From the NCBI RefSeq assembly GCF_008693105.1, contig NZ_VXKK01000033.1, positions 62,001-126,000 on the forward strand: DNA of 64,000 bases. The letters are read 5' to 3'. This document shows positions 31,786 to 41,245 of the stretch, in pieces (position 1 is the first letter of the stretch; every line of letters starts with the position of its first letter). This stretch comes from Corynebacterium flavescens (GTDB taxonomy: Bacteria > Actinomycetota > Actinomycetes > Mycobacteriales > Mycobacteriaceae). The notes beneath the pieces are model-generated. The model was not told the DNA's origin, searched no databases, and saw only the letters and a program-made list of their open reading frames with translations. Both the position numbers and the translations under genes were made by a program.

Positions 31786-32433
31786 TCAACGCTCGGGGCG
31801 CTCTATCCAGGCGTGCCCGACAGGCTTTGTATTGGATTCGCCTTGGGTAAGTGCCGCCACAGAGGCATCAAAGTCTTCCCGCGCGCCAGGATTAAGAGCT
31901 ACTGTCAGCGTCACTTGCGCGCCATAATCCGCATCGACGATAGAAATGCCACGGTTGCGAAGCTCCCCTTCGACCCGCCCCGCCCGTGCATGGGTCAAAC
32001 GCAAGGAATAAAGCTCTTTCCTACTCCGGGTTACCCTATCCAGCGATAAGAGCGCCTGGCGCACCGCATCACCGTAAGCATGCACGAGCCCTCCGGCGCC
32101 AAGCTTAATTCCGCCGAAGTAGCGAACTACCACCACGCAGATGTCGAGCATCCCCGTTCCCTTGATGACCTCAAGCATGGGCTTTCCTGCAGTTCCGGAA
32201 GGCTCACCATCATCGGACGAACGCTCGATAGGATTGGCCTCATCCACATGAATGATAAAAGCCGAGCAGTGATGCCGCGCATCGGGAAAACGCAGTCGCG
32301 CGGCCTCGATGAAGTCACGCGCTGCCGCCTCACTATCGGCCCTGCCGATGAGCGTGATGAAACGCGATCGCTTGATCTCTATCTCGTGCTCACAGACCTC
32401 GTGTTCTACCGGTCGCTGGTACGTGCTCAGCAT
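31786..32433 (-). CDS. YigZ/IMPACT family protein
   Basis: 215 residues. The family signature SSDDGEPSGTAGKPM is at about residue 75, followed by VVVVRYFGGIKLGAGGLVHAY. Eukaryotic IMPACT regulates the GCN2 kinase; bacterial members have no settled role, with a link to ribosome-associated or nucleotide-binding functions suggested. The ATG at 32433 is 12 bp after the ilvA stop; a TTG one codon upstream is an alternative. Probably co-transcribed with ilvA. Confidence 0.88.
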   Translation of the reverse strand: MLSTYQRPVEHEVCEHEIEIKRSRFITLIGRADSEAAARDFIEAARLRFPDARHHCSAFIIHVDEANPIERSSDDGEPSGTAGKPMLEVIKGTGMLDICVVVVRYFGGIKLGAGGLVHAYGDAVRQALLSLDRVTRSRKELYSLRLTHARAGRVEGELRNRGISIVDADYGAQVTLTVALNPGAREDFDASVAALTQGESNTKPVGHAWIERPER

Positions 32434-32444
32434 CAAAAAAGAAA

Positions 32445-33728
32445 CTAAGCGACGAGGAAATCATATTCCGGGGTGCCAGGACGCAATTGCTGCACCTTGA
32501 TACGGGAGGCGTCCATTCGCTTGAGCAAACCATCAATAGCAGAGGCTGTACCAAGCTCGATGCCAACTAAAGCAGCACCCGTTTCCCGGTTATTGCGCTT
32601 GAGGTACTCAAAGAGCGTGATGTCATCCTCTGGTCCCAAGATGTCCTGCAGGAAGTGGCGCAGCTGGCCAGGTTCTTGCGGGAAGTTCACGAGGAAGTAG
32701 TGCTTCAATCCGCGGTGAACCAAGGAACGCTCCATGATCTCCGCATAACGCAAGACATCATTGTTGCCGCCGGAGATGATGCAGACCACCGTGGAGCCCT
32801 GTTGCAGATTGAGCGTGCGCAGGCCTGCCACCGAGAGAGCCCCAGCGGGCTCGGCGATGATGCCCTCACTTTGATAGAGATCGAGCTGTTCAGTACACAC
32901 CGCGCCTTCGGAGACGGTATCCCAATGCAAGCGGCCTTGATTGGCTTCAAGGATCTGATAGGGCAGCGTGCCGATGCGCTTGACAGCCGCACCATCGACG
33001 AAAGGATCGACGGTATCGAGGGTGACAGGCCCTCCTGCCTCAAAAGCTGCGGTTAGCGAAGCCGCGCCGGCGGGCTCGATCCCGATTATCGCGGTTCGCG
33101 GGGACATGTCAGCCAAGTAGCTGGTGATGCCGGAGAGCAGTCCGCCACCACCGACCGGGACGACGACGGTGTTGAGGGTTTTACCCAGGGCGGAGAGCTG
33201 CGTGAGGATCTCTGCGGCCACGGTGCCTTGACCCGTGATGGTGTCGCGGGCATCGAAGGGCTCAATGATGGTGGCCCCGCGGGCCTCAGCATCTGCATGC
33301 GCGGCTGCCGCCGCCTCATCGAAGTTGGCGCCTGTGACAACGAGCTCGATCATGTCCCCGCCGTGGACGAGGATGCGGTCCCGCTTCTGCTTTGGGGTGG
33401 GGCTGGGCACGAAGATCTTGCCAAAAATCCCCATGGTGCGGCAGGCATAGGCGACGCCCTGGGCATGGTTGCCGGCAGATGCTGCCACGATGCCGGCTTC
33501 CCGCTGCGCTTCACTCAAGTTCGAGATCGCGTAGACGGCACCACGAATCTTATAAGAACGCACATCCTGCAGATCCTCGCGCTTGAGGTAAACCTCGTAG
33601 CCGGTCTGGCGGGAAAGTCGCGGGCAATACTGCAGCGGAGTCGGCGCAATCTCCGAGCTAATTCGTGCTTGGGCCGACTGGATGTCCGAGGCATGAATGG
33701 GCTCAAAAACTGCGGTGTTACTACTCAT
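32445..33728 (-). CDS. ilvA: Threonine dehydratase, biosynthetic
   Basis: Deaminates threonine to 2-oxobutyrate, the committed step to isoleucine. 427 residues. The PLP lysine is Lys60 in VRSYKIRGA; the phosphate loop is GGGGLLSG and the serine/threonine-binding block is ASAGNHAQG. The C-terminal domain (from about residue 330) is a single shortened regulatory domain like that of C. glutamicum IlvA, rather than two full ACT-like repeats. The start has a -10 TAAGAT at 33737-33742 (reverse strand), 8 nt upstream, so it is leaderless. No attenuator-type leader is possible. Confidence 0.95.
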   Translation of the reverse strand: MSSNTAVFEPIHASDIQSAQARISSEIAPTPLQYCPRLSRQTGYEVYLKREDLQDVRSYKIRGAVYAISNLSEAQREAGIVAASAGNHAQGVAYACRTMGIFGKIFVPSPTPKQKRDRILVHGGDMIELVVTGANFDEAAAAAHADAEARGATIIEPFDARDTITGQGTVAAEILTQLSALGKTLNTVVVPVGGGGLLSGITSYLADMSPRTAIIGIEPAGAASLTAAFEAGGPVTLDTVDPFVDGAAVKRIGTLPYQILEANQGRLHWDTVSEGAVCTEQLDLYQSEGIIAEPAGALSVAGLRTLNLQQGSTVVCIISGGNNDVLRYAEIMERSLVHRGLKHYFLVNFPQEPGQLRHFLQDILGPEDDITLFEYLKRNNRETGAALVGIELGTASAIDGLLKRMDASRIKVQQLRPGTPEYDFLVA

Positions 33729-33736
33729 GGGTATTC

Positions 33737-33742
33737 ATCTTA
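33737..33742 (-). promoter_or_regulatory. -10 box of leaderless ilvA transcript
   Basis: Reverse-strand TAAGAT followed by 8 nt and the ilvA ATG. Confidence 0.5.
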
Positions 33743-33802
33743 GCCCCAGGGTATGCGAAGCGTCGCATTACCTGCCGCTCAATTGGTTGCCTTCTCGTCG
33801 GG

Positions 33803-33828
33803 AAATACCGGTAGCCAGACCGGTATTT
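33803..33828. promoter_or_regulatory. Perfect 10-bp inverted repeat upstream of a secreted-protein gene
   Basis: AAATACCGGT-agccag-ACCGGTATTT. It lies in the 201-bp divergent region between ilvA and the secreted-protein gene, and its right arm abuts a possible -10 box (TAGAAT, 33828-33833). A repressor operator is the simplest reading; there is no T-run, and no gene ends here to need a terminator. Confidence 0.5.
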
Positions 33829-33929
33829 AGAATGGCTTCGCGCTTATAGCCATGGCGGGGCCGTTCTTGCTCTGCTAAGTTGTGGGGGCACGCTTCCTGC
33901 GTCCCTCACCCTCCAAGGAGTCAAAACCC

Positions 33930-34415
33930 ATGTCCCGCTCTCGTCTTTCAGTCGCTCTTGTCGCCCTTGGCGCCACCGGCGTCGCTATACTCAGCCCTGT
34001 CGCCGCCCAAGCCGAGGAGGGTGGCCTCACTGAGTCGTGCCAACAGGAAGTTGAGGATGCCAAGGCGGCGCACCAGGCTGCGGTCGACGACGGAACCGCG
34101 GGTTCTTCTTTCATGGGGCCCAAGGAACTGATGCTGGGATTAGCCAATGGATATGGATCTTCCGGGATGCCCACCCCGCCGGACTGCGTGGCTGAGCACG
34201 AGAAAGAAGTGGAAAATCAGAAATGGGACGAGATGCCCGATTTCGTGCAGTTCCTGCGCCCGGGTACTGCCACCGCGGAAGGCATAGCTTGGGCCGGGGC
34301 AATTTTGGGCCTCGGCGCAGCGGCGGTCCAGGGGCTGGCGCTTATCGCTAAATCTGATCCCTCCATACTCGAGCCGCTGCGCGCCGCGCTCAAACAGGCG
34401 GGCATCCAGCTCTAG
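33930..34415 (+). CDS. Small secreted protein of unknown function
   Basis: 161 residues. A Sec signal peptide (SRSRLSVALVALGATGVAILS) ends at AQA-EE near residue 28. The mature part has two cysteines (SCQQE, PDCV) that could form one disulfide, a charged middle region and a hydrophobic stretch at about 115-135 near the C-terminus. No family was recognised. AAGGAG lies about 10 nt before the ATG at 33930. It is monocistronic; an inverted repeat over its promoter suggests specific control. Confidence 0.72.
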   Translation: MSRSRLSVALVALGATGVAILSPVAAQAEEGGLTESCQQEVEDAKAAHQAAVDDGTAGSSFMGPKELMLGLANGYGSSGMPTPPDCVAEHEKEVENQKWDEMPDFVQFLRPGTATAEGIAWAGAILGLGAAAVQGLALIAKSDPSILEPLRAALKQAGIQL

Positions 34416-34440
34416 ACCCTCTGACCCCGCCATCTTCAAA

Positions 34441-35643
34441 CTAGAAGAGCTCCTTCGTGGCCAGCTCTGCGCCCTCCACGAGGGACTGCAACTTGGCCCA
34501 GGCGATCTGGTGATGCAACCTGCCACCGAGCCCGCAGTCAGTGGAGGCCACAACGTTCTCAGGGCCAACTAGCTCAGCGAACTTGATGATGCGATCTGCC
34601 ACCAGCCGCGGGTGCTCCACAGCATTGGTCGAGTGAGACACGACGCCGGGATAGATTAACGTTCCTGCGGGCAGCTGGTGATCCTGCCAGACCCGCCACT
34701 CGTGCGCGTGACGCGGAGATGCGCCTTCGAAGGAGAAGCCACCGACCTTGGCACGCAGGATTTCACCGATAATGTCCGCGAAGGGAATGTCTGTCACGTG
34801 CGGTCCGTGCCAGGATCCCCAGCAGATGTGTAGGCGGGTTTGCTCGCGTGGGAGATCCTTAATCGACTCATTGAGGACGTCGATGCGCTCACGAAGGAAG
34901 GCCTGAAAGTCCACCACGGTGGGCTCTGGAACCACGCTGTCCCAGGCCTCGGCAAGATCGGGGGCGTCAAATTGCACGGTCAGCCCTGCATCCGTGATGG
35001 CCTTGTATTCGCTTTTGAGGGCCTGACCGCAGGCGCGCACGAGATCGATGTCTTCCTCGTAGTACTTGTTGGGCAGTCGCGCCGCCGCGCCCGGAGAGAG
35101 CGCAGCAACGAAGCCGTCCTGAGCACCAGCCTTCGCCATCGCGTCTTTGAGAAGGGTGACATCGGCATTGACCTGGTCTTGACCGATGTAGGTTACCGGC
35201 CCACTAAACTCCGGGTTTGCCACCTTCTTGCGACCGGTGAAGATCCCGGAATCCGGGTCGTTATAAGCCTCCGCAAATAATGCACGGTCGCGGCGATCCT
35301 TCATCGAGGACAAGCGCACCTTCCCAGGCTCCGAGCGAATCTGCTCCCCAATCTCCCAGCGATCCTTATCCGTCATGGTCAATCCACCAAGACGGGTAAA
35401 GGAGTAGTTCCACCAGGCGCCGTAGTCTACGGCCCCTGAAGTGACGTGACCGTACTCGCCCTCGTTGAGAATATCGATGCCAAGATCTACCTGGCGCTGG
35501 ACAACGTCCTCAACAGAGCGGCGCAGAATCTCGTGAAACTCCTCCTGAGAGATGGTTCCAGCGGAACGCTCGAGATTGGCTGCGAGCAGCTCTTTGGTGC
35601 GGGGTAGCGAACCCACATGGGTGGTGCGAATCCTATTGACCAT
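34441..35643 (-). CDS. Cobalamin-independent methionine synthase-like protein (MetE C-terminal domain type)
   Basis: 400 residues, a stand-alone MetE catalytic barrel without the N-terminal MetE half. IRTTHVGSLPR at the start and the zinc ligands in HICWGSWHGPH (His, Cys) and STDCGLGG (Cys) are visible. Relatives include methionine synthases that take methyl groups from non-folate donors and epoxyalkane-coenzyme M transferases, so the donor is unknown. A perfect McbR box lies 46-61 bp upstream, over the promoter spacer and -35, which puts the gene in the sulfur/methionine regulon and supports a methyl-transfer or methionine role. GAGGAG lies 11 nt before the ATG. Confidence 0.82.
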   Translation of the reverse strand: MVNRIRTTHVGSLPRTKELLAANLERSAGTISQEEFHEILRRSVEDVVQRQVDLGIDILNEGEYGHVTSGAVDYGAWWNYSFTRLGGLTMTDKDRWEIGEQIRSEPGKVRLSSMKDRRDRALFAEAYNDPDSGIFTGRKKVANPEFSGPVTYIGQDQVNADVTLLKDAMAKAGAQDGFVAALSPGAAARLPNKYYEEDIDLVRACGQALKSEYKAITDAGLTVQFDAPDLAEAWDSVVPEPTVVDFQAFLRERIDVLNESIKDLPREQTRLHICWGSWHGPHVTDIPFADIIGEILRAKVGGFSFEGASPRHAHEWRVWQDHQLPAGTLIYPGVVSHSTNAVEHPRLVADRIIKFAELVGPENVVASTDCGLGGRLHHQIAWAKLQSLVEGAELATKELF

Positions 35644-35674
35644 CTTTTTTAAAACTCCTCTTCAACGCGAAATG

Positions 35675-35680
35675 AATCTA
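35675..35680 (-). promoter_or_regulatory. -10 box of the MetE-like gene
   Basis: Reverse-strand TAGATT; the 17-bp spacer and -35 region upstream coincide with the McbR box. Confidence 0.45.
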
Positions 35681-35688
35681 GCCTTCAA

Positions 35689-35704
35689 TAGACCATGCGG
35701 TCTA
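35689..35704. promoter_or_regulatory. McbR-type operator
   Basis: TAGAC-catgcg-GTCTA matches the C. glutamicum McbR consensus TAGAC-N6-GTCTA exactly. McbR is the S-adenosylhomocysteine-responsive TetR repressor of methionine and sulfur genes. The site covers the spacer and -35 region of the MetE-like promoter, where binding should repress. Confidence 0.85.
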
Positions 35705-35814
35705 CCTTAGCTGGGTTCCTTTGTGCGACCCGCACCGCAGCGACATTATATTCATGTCGCTGTTATCTGTGCTGCGTAAAAAGGGCTATTAAGAGTAAAA
35801 GAAGGTGCGGCCTA

Positions 35815-38800
35815 TTAGCCGAGGATTCCCGCCCCCAGCTTTGCCTTGAGATCGCCCATGAGATTTCCGGAGCGCTCCACCCGAAGGTGCTCGCCCAAAA
35901 CCATCATGGTTGACTGGTCGCCGTCGACAAGCGTGAGATAGACGTCGGACTCACCCTTGTTATTGACCAGTACCTGTTTGAGGTTGGCAATATTGTCCAG
36001 GGTGCACTGATCCGTGCGCATGGTCAGGCGCAACGGCAGACCTGCTCCCCCGCCGGGGCCCAAGTCTGGCACCCTGATGTCGGAGCAAAACAGTGACATC
36101 CGGTCGTCGCGGATCTTCACCTTGACTTTGGCAAGGATGATATTGTCTTCGACGATCTGGGGGGCGACCAAGGAATAGACCTGATTGAATACCAGGATGT
36201 CTACCTGGGCACCGTTATGGTCTTCCACGTTGACAATGGCCCAGGGAGAACCGTCGCGTTTGGAATAGCGGCGATCCACGCCCGAGATGATGCCACCAAT
36301 GATGAGCTCTTGGCCATTGTGGACCTCGCCGGCGAGGATCTTGGGCAAAGCAGTATCCGTCTGAGAATCTAGTGCATCCTCGAAGCCGTCGAGCGGGTGC
36401 CCCGAGACATAGAGGCCAAGCATTTCGCGCTCGAGGGCCAACTCGTGCTTGCGGTCCCAACTCTCGTCAGGGACATCGATAGCAAAGGCGCTCACCGCGC
36501 TAGAGTTCTCCTCCCCGCCAAAGCCGGCGAAGAGATCGAATTGCCCCTTGTCCGCGGCCTTTTTGGTGGTTTGCACTGAATCAACCGCATCCTCGTGGAT
36601 GAGCATGAGGCCCTTGCGCGGATGGCCCAAGGAATCGAAGGCCCCGGCCTTGATGAGTGATTCGGTCACACGCTTGGAACAGGCCGCCAGCTCGATCTTG
36701 TCCAGATAGTCCGAGAAAGAGGTGAACTCGCCCTTCTCCTGCCGGGTCTTAACGATGGATTCGACCACCTCGGAACCAACGTTGCGGATGGCCCCCATGC
36801 CGAAACGAATGTCCTCGCCCACGGCCTGGAAGTTCTCCTCCGAGTGATTGACATCCGGCGAGAGCACGTGGATTCCCAGGTGGCGGCAGTCAGAAAGGTA
36901 GATCGCAGACTTATCCTTCTTGTCTCCCACCGAGGTCAACAACGCCGCCATGTACTCTGGGGCGTAGTAAGCCTTGAGGTAGGCGGTCCAGAAAGAGACT
37001 AGTCCGTAGCCTGCGGCGTGAGACTTGTTAAAGGCGTAGGAGGCAAAGGGCTCAATGGTTCCCCACAAGGCGTCCATGGCGGCTTTGGAATAGCCGTTTT
37101 CCTTCATGCCACCCCAAAACTTATCGTACTGCTGGGCTAGGACCTCGGGCTTCTTCTTACCCATTGCTTTACGGAAGCCATCGGCCTCACCGGCGGTATA
37201 GTTAGCCACCTTTTGAGAGATACGCATGATCTGCTCTTGGTAGACAATGAGGCCATAAGTCTCGTCGAGGATTTCGCGCAGCGGCTCTTCCAATTCGGGG
37301 TGGATTGGGGTGATGTCCTTGCGACCATTCTTACGGTCGGCATAGTCCCAGTGCGCGTTGACACCCATGGGGCCGGGCCGGTACAGGGCCAGGGAGGCCA
37401 CGATGTCTTTGAAGCCGGTCGGTCTCATGCGCTTCAGCAGTTCCTGCATTCCGCCGGAGTCGAGCTGGAACACGCCTAAGGTATCGCCACGTGAGAGCAG
37501 GTCATAGACCTTGGAGACCGCGGGATCGTCAGCGTGGAGATCCTCCAACTCCAGATCTTCGCCACGGTTGCGCTTGATATTGGCCAGGGCATCACCGATC
37601 ACGGTGAGGTTGCGCAATCCCAGGAAGTCCATCTTCAACAGACCGATGGCCTCACACGCAGGGTAGTCCCAGCCGGTGATGTACGCCCCATCCGCCGGGC
37701 GCTGCCACATCGGAATGTGGTCCATGAGGCGAACCGAGGCCATAATCACCGCACAGGCGTGGACACCTGCTTGGCGCACCACGCCTTCGAGGCCGCGGGC
37801 GGTTTCGTAGATCTTCTTGACATCGGGATCAGTCTCGATCATTTGCCGGACCTCAGCGGCCTCGGAATAGCGTTCGTGCTCCGGGTCCATGATTCCCTTG
37901 AGCGGGATGTCCTTGGCCATAATCGCCGGGGGAAGCGCGCCGTTGATGCGGTCAGCAATTTGGAATCCCGGCTGCCCGAAGTGCACCTTCGCGGAGTCTT
38001 TGATGGCCTGCTTGGTCTTGACCGTACCGAAAGTAATAACCTGCGCGACCTTGTCTTCGCCCCAGCGTTCAGCGGCGTAGGTGATCATCTCACCGCGGCG
38101 GCGATCATCGAAGTCAATATCGATATCCGGTGCGGAGGGACGCTCGGGGTTCAAAAAGCGCTCGAAGAGCAGATCGTGCTCGATAGGATCGATATTGGTA
38201 ATGGTCAAGGCATAGGCAACGAGGGCACCCGCCGCCGAACCACGGCCTGGTCCCACCCAAATGCCGACGGAACGCGCATGCTTGATGAGCTCGGCCACGA
38301 TAAGGAAGTAGGAAGGGTAGCCCTTCATGTCGATGACGCTGATCTCATACTGGGCGCGCTCCAGGTACTTCTCCGGCACCTCTTGTCCCGCAAAGCGATC
38401 CTGCAGTCCCGCCATGACCTGGTGGGTGAGCCACGAGGTAGGCGTATGGCCCTCCGGCACGTCGGCGATAGGCATGCGGTCGTGGGAGTGCTCCTCCCAG
38501 ATCTCGCCATAGTCTTGGACCCGCTCGGCAATCCACAGGGTGTTATCGCAGCCGGAGGGAATCATGTCATCCCACGTCTCACGCATCTGCGCTGCGGACT
38601 TGATGTAGTAGCCGGTTCCACCAAACTTGAAGCGATCCGGGTCCATGAAAGTCTTGCCGGTCTGTACGCAGAGCATGGCCTCGTGGGCGGGAGCCTGTGA
38701 CTCCAGGACGTAGTGGCAGTCATTGGTCACTAGGGGAGGTAAGTCCAGCCGGCGTCCGATTTCCAGGAGCCCGTCACGCGTGCGCTTTTCGATGTCGAGT

Positions 38801-39387
38801 CCGTGGTCCATCAATTCAAGGAAGAAGTTGTCTTTGCCGTATATGTCTTGCCACATCGCGGCGGCCTCTAAAGCCTCATCGAACTGGCCCAGACGCAGGT
38901 GCGTCTGTACGTCTCCCGAGGGGCAGCCGGTGGTGGCGATGATTCCCTCCGCATGCTCAGCGATGAGCTCGGCGTCCATGCGCGGCCACTTTCCCAGCTG
39001 GCCTTCGTAGGAGGCCAGGGAGGAAAGCGTGAAAAGGTTCTTCAGGCCGGTGGCGTTTTCCGCGAGCATGGTCTGGTGCAGGTACGCGCCGGAGGCCGAG
39101 ACATCGTCCCGCTTTTGATCCGGGGTTCCCCACAGCACGCGCTTCTTATTAAAGCGGGATTCCGGCGCCATATAGGCCTCGATGCCAATGATGGGCTTGA
39201 TACCCGCCTTGGTCATGCGTTGGTAGAAGGCGTTGGAGCCAAACATGTTGCCGTGGTCCGTCATGCCTACCGCTGGCATGTCCTGACGTAAAACCTCTTC
39301 AGCAAGCAGGTCCACCTTTGCCATGCCGTCGAGCATGGAAAACTCGGTGTGATTATGCAGGTGAACGAAGGAGGAGTTTTTGGCCAT
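35815..39387 (-). CDS. dnaE: DNA polymerase III alpha subunit
   Basis: Replicative DNA polymerase, 1190 residues. The N-terminal PHP domain starts [17 protein letters not shown]; the polymerase active site carries the aspartates in [12 protein letters not shown] near residue 420; fingers, tandem HhH and an OB-fold region (about residues 1000-1090) follow. The full length and the PHP motifs mark it as the main DnaE1, not the error-prone DnaE2. The start is supported by a -10 TAGAAT 6 nt upstream, giving a leaderless mRNA. Confidence 0.97.
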   Translation of the reverse strand: MAKNSSFVHLHNHTEFSMLDGMAKVDLLAEEVLRQDMPAVGMTDHGNMFGSNAFYQRMTKAGIKPIIGIEAYMAPESRFNKKRVLWGTPDQKRDDVSASGAYLHQTMLAENATGLKNLFTLSSLASYEGQLGKWPRMDAELIAEHAEGIIATTGCPSGDVQTHLRLGQFDEALEAAAMWQDIYGKDNFFLELMDHGLDIEKRTRDGLLEIGRRLDLPPLVTNDCHYVLESQAPAHEAMLCVQTGKTFMDPDRFKFGGTGYYIKSAAQMRETWDDMIPSGCDNTLWIAERVQDYGEIWEEHSHDRMPIADVPEGHTPTSWLTHQVMAGLQDRFAGQEVPEKYLERAQYEISVIDMKGYPSYFLIVAELIKHARSVGIWVGPGRGSAAGALVAYALTITNIDPIEHDLLFERFLNPERPSAPDIDIDFDDRRRGEMITYAAERWGEDKVAQVITFGTVKTKQAIKDSAKVHFGQPGFQIADRINGALPPAIMAKDIPLKGIMDPEHERYSEAAEVRQMIETDPDVKKIYETARGLEGVVRQAGVHACAVIMASVRLMDHIPMWQRPADGAYITGWDYPACEAIGLLKMDFLGLRNLTVIGDALANIKRNRGEDLELEDLHADDPAVSKVYDLLSRGDTLGVFQLDSGGMQELLKRMRPTGFKDIVASLALYRPGPMGVNAHWDYADRKNGRKDITPIHPELEEPLREILDETYGLIVYQEQIMRISQKVANYTAGEADGFRKAMGKKKPEVLAQQYDKFWGGMKENGYSKAAMDALWGTIEPFASYAFNKSHAAGYGLVSFWTAYLKAYYAPEYMAALLTSVGDKKDKSAIYLSDCRHLGIHVLSPDVNHSEENFQAVGEDIRFGMGAIRNVGSEVVESIVKTRQEKGEFTSFSDYLDKIELAACSKRVTESLIKAGAFDSLGHPRKGLMLIHEDAVDSVQTTKKAADKGQFDLFAGFGGEENSSAVSAFAIDVPDESWDRKHELALEREMLGLYVSGHPLDGFEDALDSQTDTALPKILAGEVHNGQELIIGGIISGVDRRYSKRDGSPWAIVNVEDHNGAQVDILVFNQVYSLVAPQIVEDNIILAKVKVKIRDDRMSLFCSDIRVPDLGPGGGAGLPLRLTMRTDQCTLDNIANLKQVLVNNKGESDVYLTLVDGDQSTMMVLGEHLRVERSGNLMGDLKAKLGAGILG

Positions 39388-39393
39388 GCGAAC

Positions 39394-39399
39394 ATTCTA
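39394..39399 (-). promoter_or_regulatory. -10 box of leaderless dnaE transcript
   Basis: Reverse-strand TAGAAT followed by 6 nt and the dnaE ATG. Confidence 0.55.
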
Positions 39400-39476
39400 G
39401 CGGTCGACGCAAGAGGCGAAAATAAACGCGAACCCGTGCTTCACATTGGCTATACTGGGAGTAGCATTAGCCCTCG

Positions 39477-40364
39477 ATGTTCTACACCGTAATTACCTAT
39501 CTCATGTGGGGATTTTTCCCAGCGTTTTTCCCACTGCTCAAGCCCGCCGGGCCGTTAGAAATTCTCGCGCACCGCGTCATCTGGACCGCGCTTCTAGTAT
39601 GCGTTTTCCTCTTTTTCACCGGAGGTTGGCGCGAGCTGCGCGGTTTCACCCTGCGCACGTGGGGCAAGGTGGCTGCTTGCGGCACTCTCATCACCATCAA
39701 CTGGGGTGTCTACGTACTTGCGATCAACTCCGGGCATGTGGCTGACGCGGCCTTGGGATATTTCATTAATCCGCTTGTTTCGGTCGCCTTGGGCATCATC
39801 TTCCTGCGGGAGACACTCAATCGCTGGCAGGCGGCTTCTGTGGGCGTTGCTTTCGTGGCGGTGCTGTGGTTGACGTTTATGACCGGCCAAGCGCCGTATA
39901 TTTCGCTCCTTTTGGCCTTCAGCTTCGGCATCTACGGACTCGTCAAAAAACAGCTGCAGGTTTCAGCCGCCACTTCCGTCGCAGCTGAGACGCTAGTCAT
40001 GGTTCCCGTTGCACTCGGATACCTCATCTATCTGAGTATCCGCGGGGAATCGACCTTCCTGAGCGAGGGGCCCTCCCACGTGGCGTTGCTCGTGTGCTCC
40101 GGCATCATCACCGCCCTGCCGCTGATGACCTTTGCCAAAGGTGCCAAACAGTTGCCTTTGGCTACCATCGGCATGCTGCAGTACATCACTCCGGTTATGC
40201 AGATGTTGTGGGCGCTCTTCGTGGTCAATGAGCACATGTCGACAGCGCGGTGGATTGGCTTCGGCATCATCTGGATAGCGGTGGCCATCTACGTCACCGA
40301 TCTCATCAGGCAGCGCAGGGCAACCCGCCATTCCCACAAGCTTCGCCAGATCGAGGATTTCTAG
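39477..40364 (+). CDS. rarD: RarD family (EamA/DMT superfamily) transporter
   Basis: 295 residues with about ten membrane helices in two EamA repeats. The start YLMWGFFPAFFPLLKP and the NWGVYVLAINSGHVADAALGYFINPL block are typical of RarD. The substrate is unknown (RarD was named for chloramphenicol sensitivity). Divergent from dnaE. A TATACT at about 39450 may be its -10 box. Its stop overlaps the convergent gene's stop by the tetranucleotide CTAG. Confidence 0.88.
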   Translation: MFYTVITYLMWGFFPAFFPLLKPAGPLEILAHRVIWTALLVCVFLFFTGGWRELRGFTLRTWGKVAACGTLITINWGVYVLAINSGHVADAALGYFINPLVSVALGIIFLRETLNRWQAASVGVAFVAVLWLTFMTGQAPYISLLLAFSFGIYGLVKKQLQVSAATSVAAETLVMVPVALGYLIYLSIRGESTFLSEGPSHVALLVCSGIITALPLMTFAKGAKQLPLATIGMLQYITPVMQMLWALFVVNEHMSTARWIGFGIIWIAVAIYVTDLIRQRRATRHSHKLRQIEDF

Positions 40365-40633
40365 TTCTGGGAGCTCCCGCGGCGCGATTGCCGCAACTCC
40401 TCGCGCGCTGCTCTGGCACGCGCTCGGCGCTCGCCTTCTTCATTGCCGTCGAGCGCCCACCGCGGCATCATCACCAGCAACACCGCACAGCTCAGCAATC
40501 CCAGCCCAGCCATCACCATCCCCTCGGCGCCGCCGAGACGCCAGACAACTGCACCGGCGCACACGATTAGGCCAAGTGCACAAAGCACATAGGCAAAGCG
40601 ATAATTTGGTGGCCAGTTCTTAAAGCTCTTCAT
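40361..40633 (-). CDS. Small membrane protein of unknown function
   Basis: 90 residues, with two hydrophobic helices (about residues 14-31 and 38-58) and a basic Arg/Glu-rich C-terminal tail. No family was recognised. ATG at 40633 was chosen over the in-frame TTG two codons earlier; a TAGGCT (40644-40649, reverse strand) 10 nt upstream is a probable -10 box. Convergent with rarD, sharing four bases. Confidence 0.65.
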   Translation of the reverse strand: MKSFKNWPPNYRFAYVLCALGLIVCAGAVVWRLGGAEGMVMAGLGLLSCAVLLVMMPRWALDGNEEGERRARARAAREELRQSRRGSSQN

Positions 40634-40657
40634 GATCAAACCGAGCCTACCCGTTGT

Positions 40658-41245
40658 TTAATCCGTGCCCAGCGGCCGAACGGCGAAGGATCCCCAGGGG
40701 GCGTCGGCTGGCGCAGGCTCAACCGCAGCAATCAAGGAGTTGTCAGCGAGTTCCTGCAGGTGTGCGCCATCGTCCCACACCAGCACCGCGCTCGCCTTAT
40801 CCAGGGCTGGGGTCGTGCCAACTCCGGAAAGGCTCGAGCTCACGCGAGCAAAAAGCCTGTCTAAGACGTCCGTGCGTTCCTCACCCGCAATGGGCTCAGG
40901 CACGGCCAAAGGAGCCGACTGCGCAATGATTACAGCGTTGAGGCGGCGGATCGGAGACACCGCTGCGGCAGTCTCCGTCGCTGAAAGATCATGATCGAAA
41001 GAGACAAGAGCGTAGGTAGGCGAATCAGCGTCAACCTCAGCCAACTGCTTCTGCGCCCGCGCGATATATTCGGCCCGACTTTCCTCATCCGGCCCCAAGC
41101 GGTCTCCTTGCAGGCCTGTAGATGAGTGCGTCCCGAAGGCGCCGAAGAGGAAAACCACGAGCAAAAGAAGCCCCGCGAGGAACATTCCTCCTGCAGCGCG
41201 GCGCCGCCGGTAGATGCGCTGCGCGGATGGGGCAGAAACCCTCAT
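40658..41245 (-). CDS. Membrane-anchored protein of unknown function
   Basis: 195 residues: a basic N-terminus ([12 protein letters not shown]), one membrane helix (about 20-38) and an extracytoplasmic domain with [21 protein letters not shown] and [15 protein letters not shown]. No family was recognised. Its ATG overlaps the rluD stop (ATGA), so it is translationally coupled to rluD in a lspA-rluD-orf operon. Confidence 0.7.
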   Translation of the reverse strand: MRVSAPSAQRIYRRRRAAGGMFLAGLLLLVVFLFGAFGTHSSTGLQGDRLGPDEESRAEYIARAQKQLAEVDADSPTYALVSFDHDLSATETAAAVSPIRRLNAVIIAQSAPLAVPEPIAGEERTDVLDRLFARVSSSLSGVGTTPALDKASAVLVWDDGAHLQELADNSLIAAVEPAPADAPWGSFAVRPLGTD

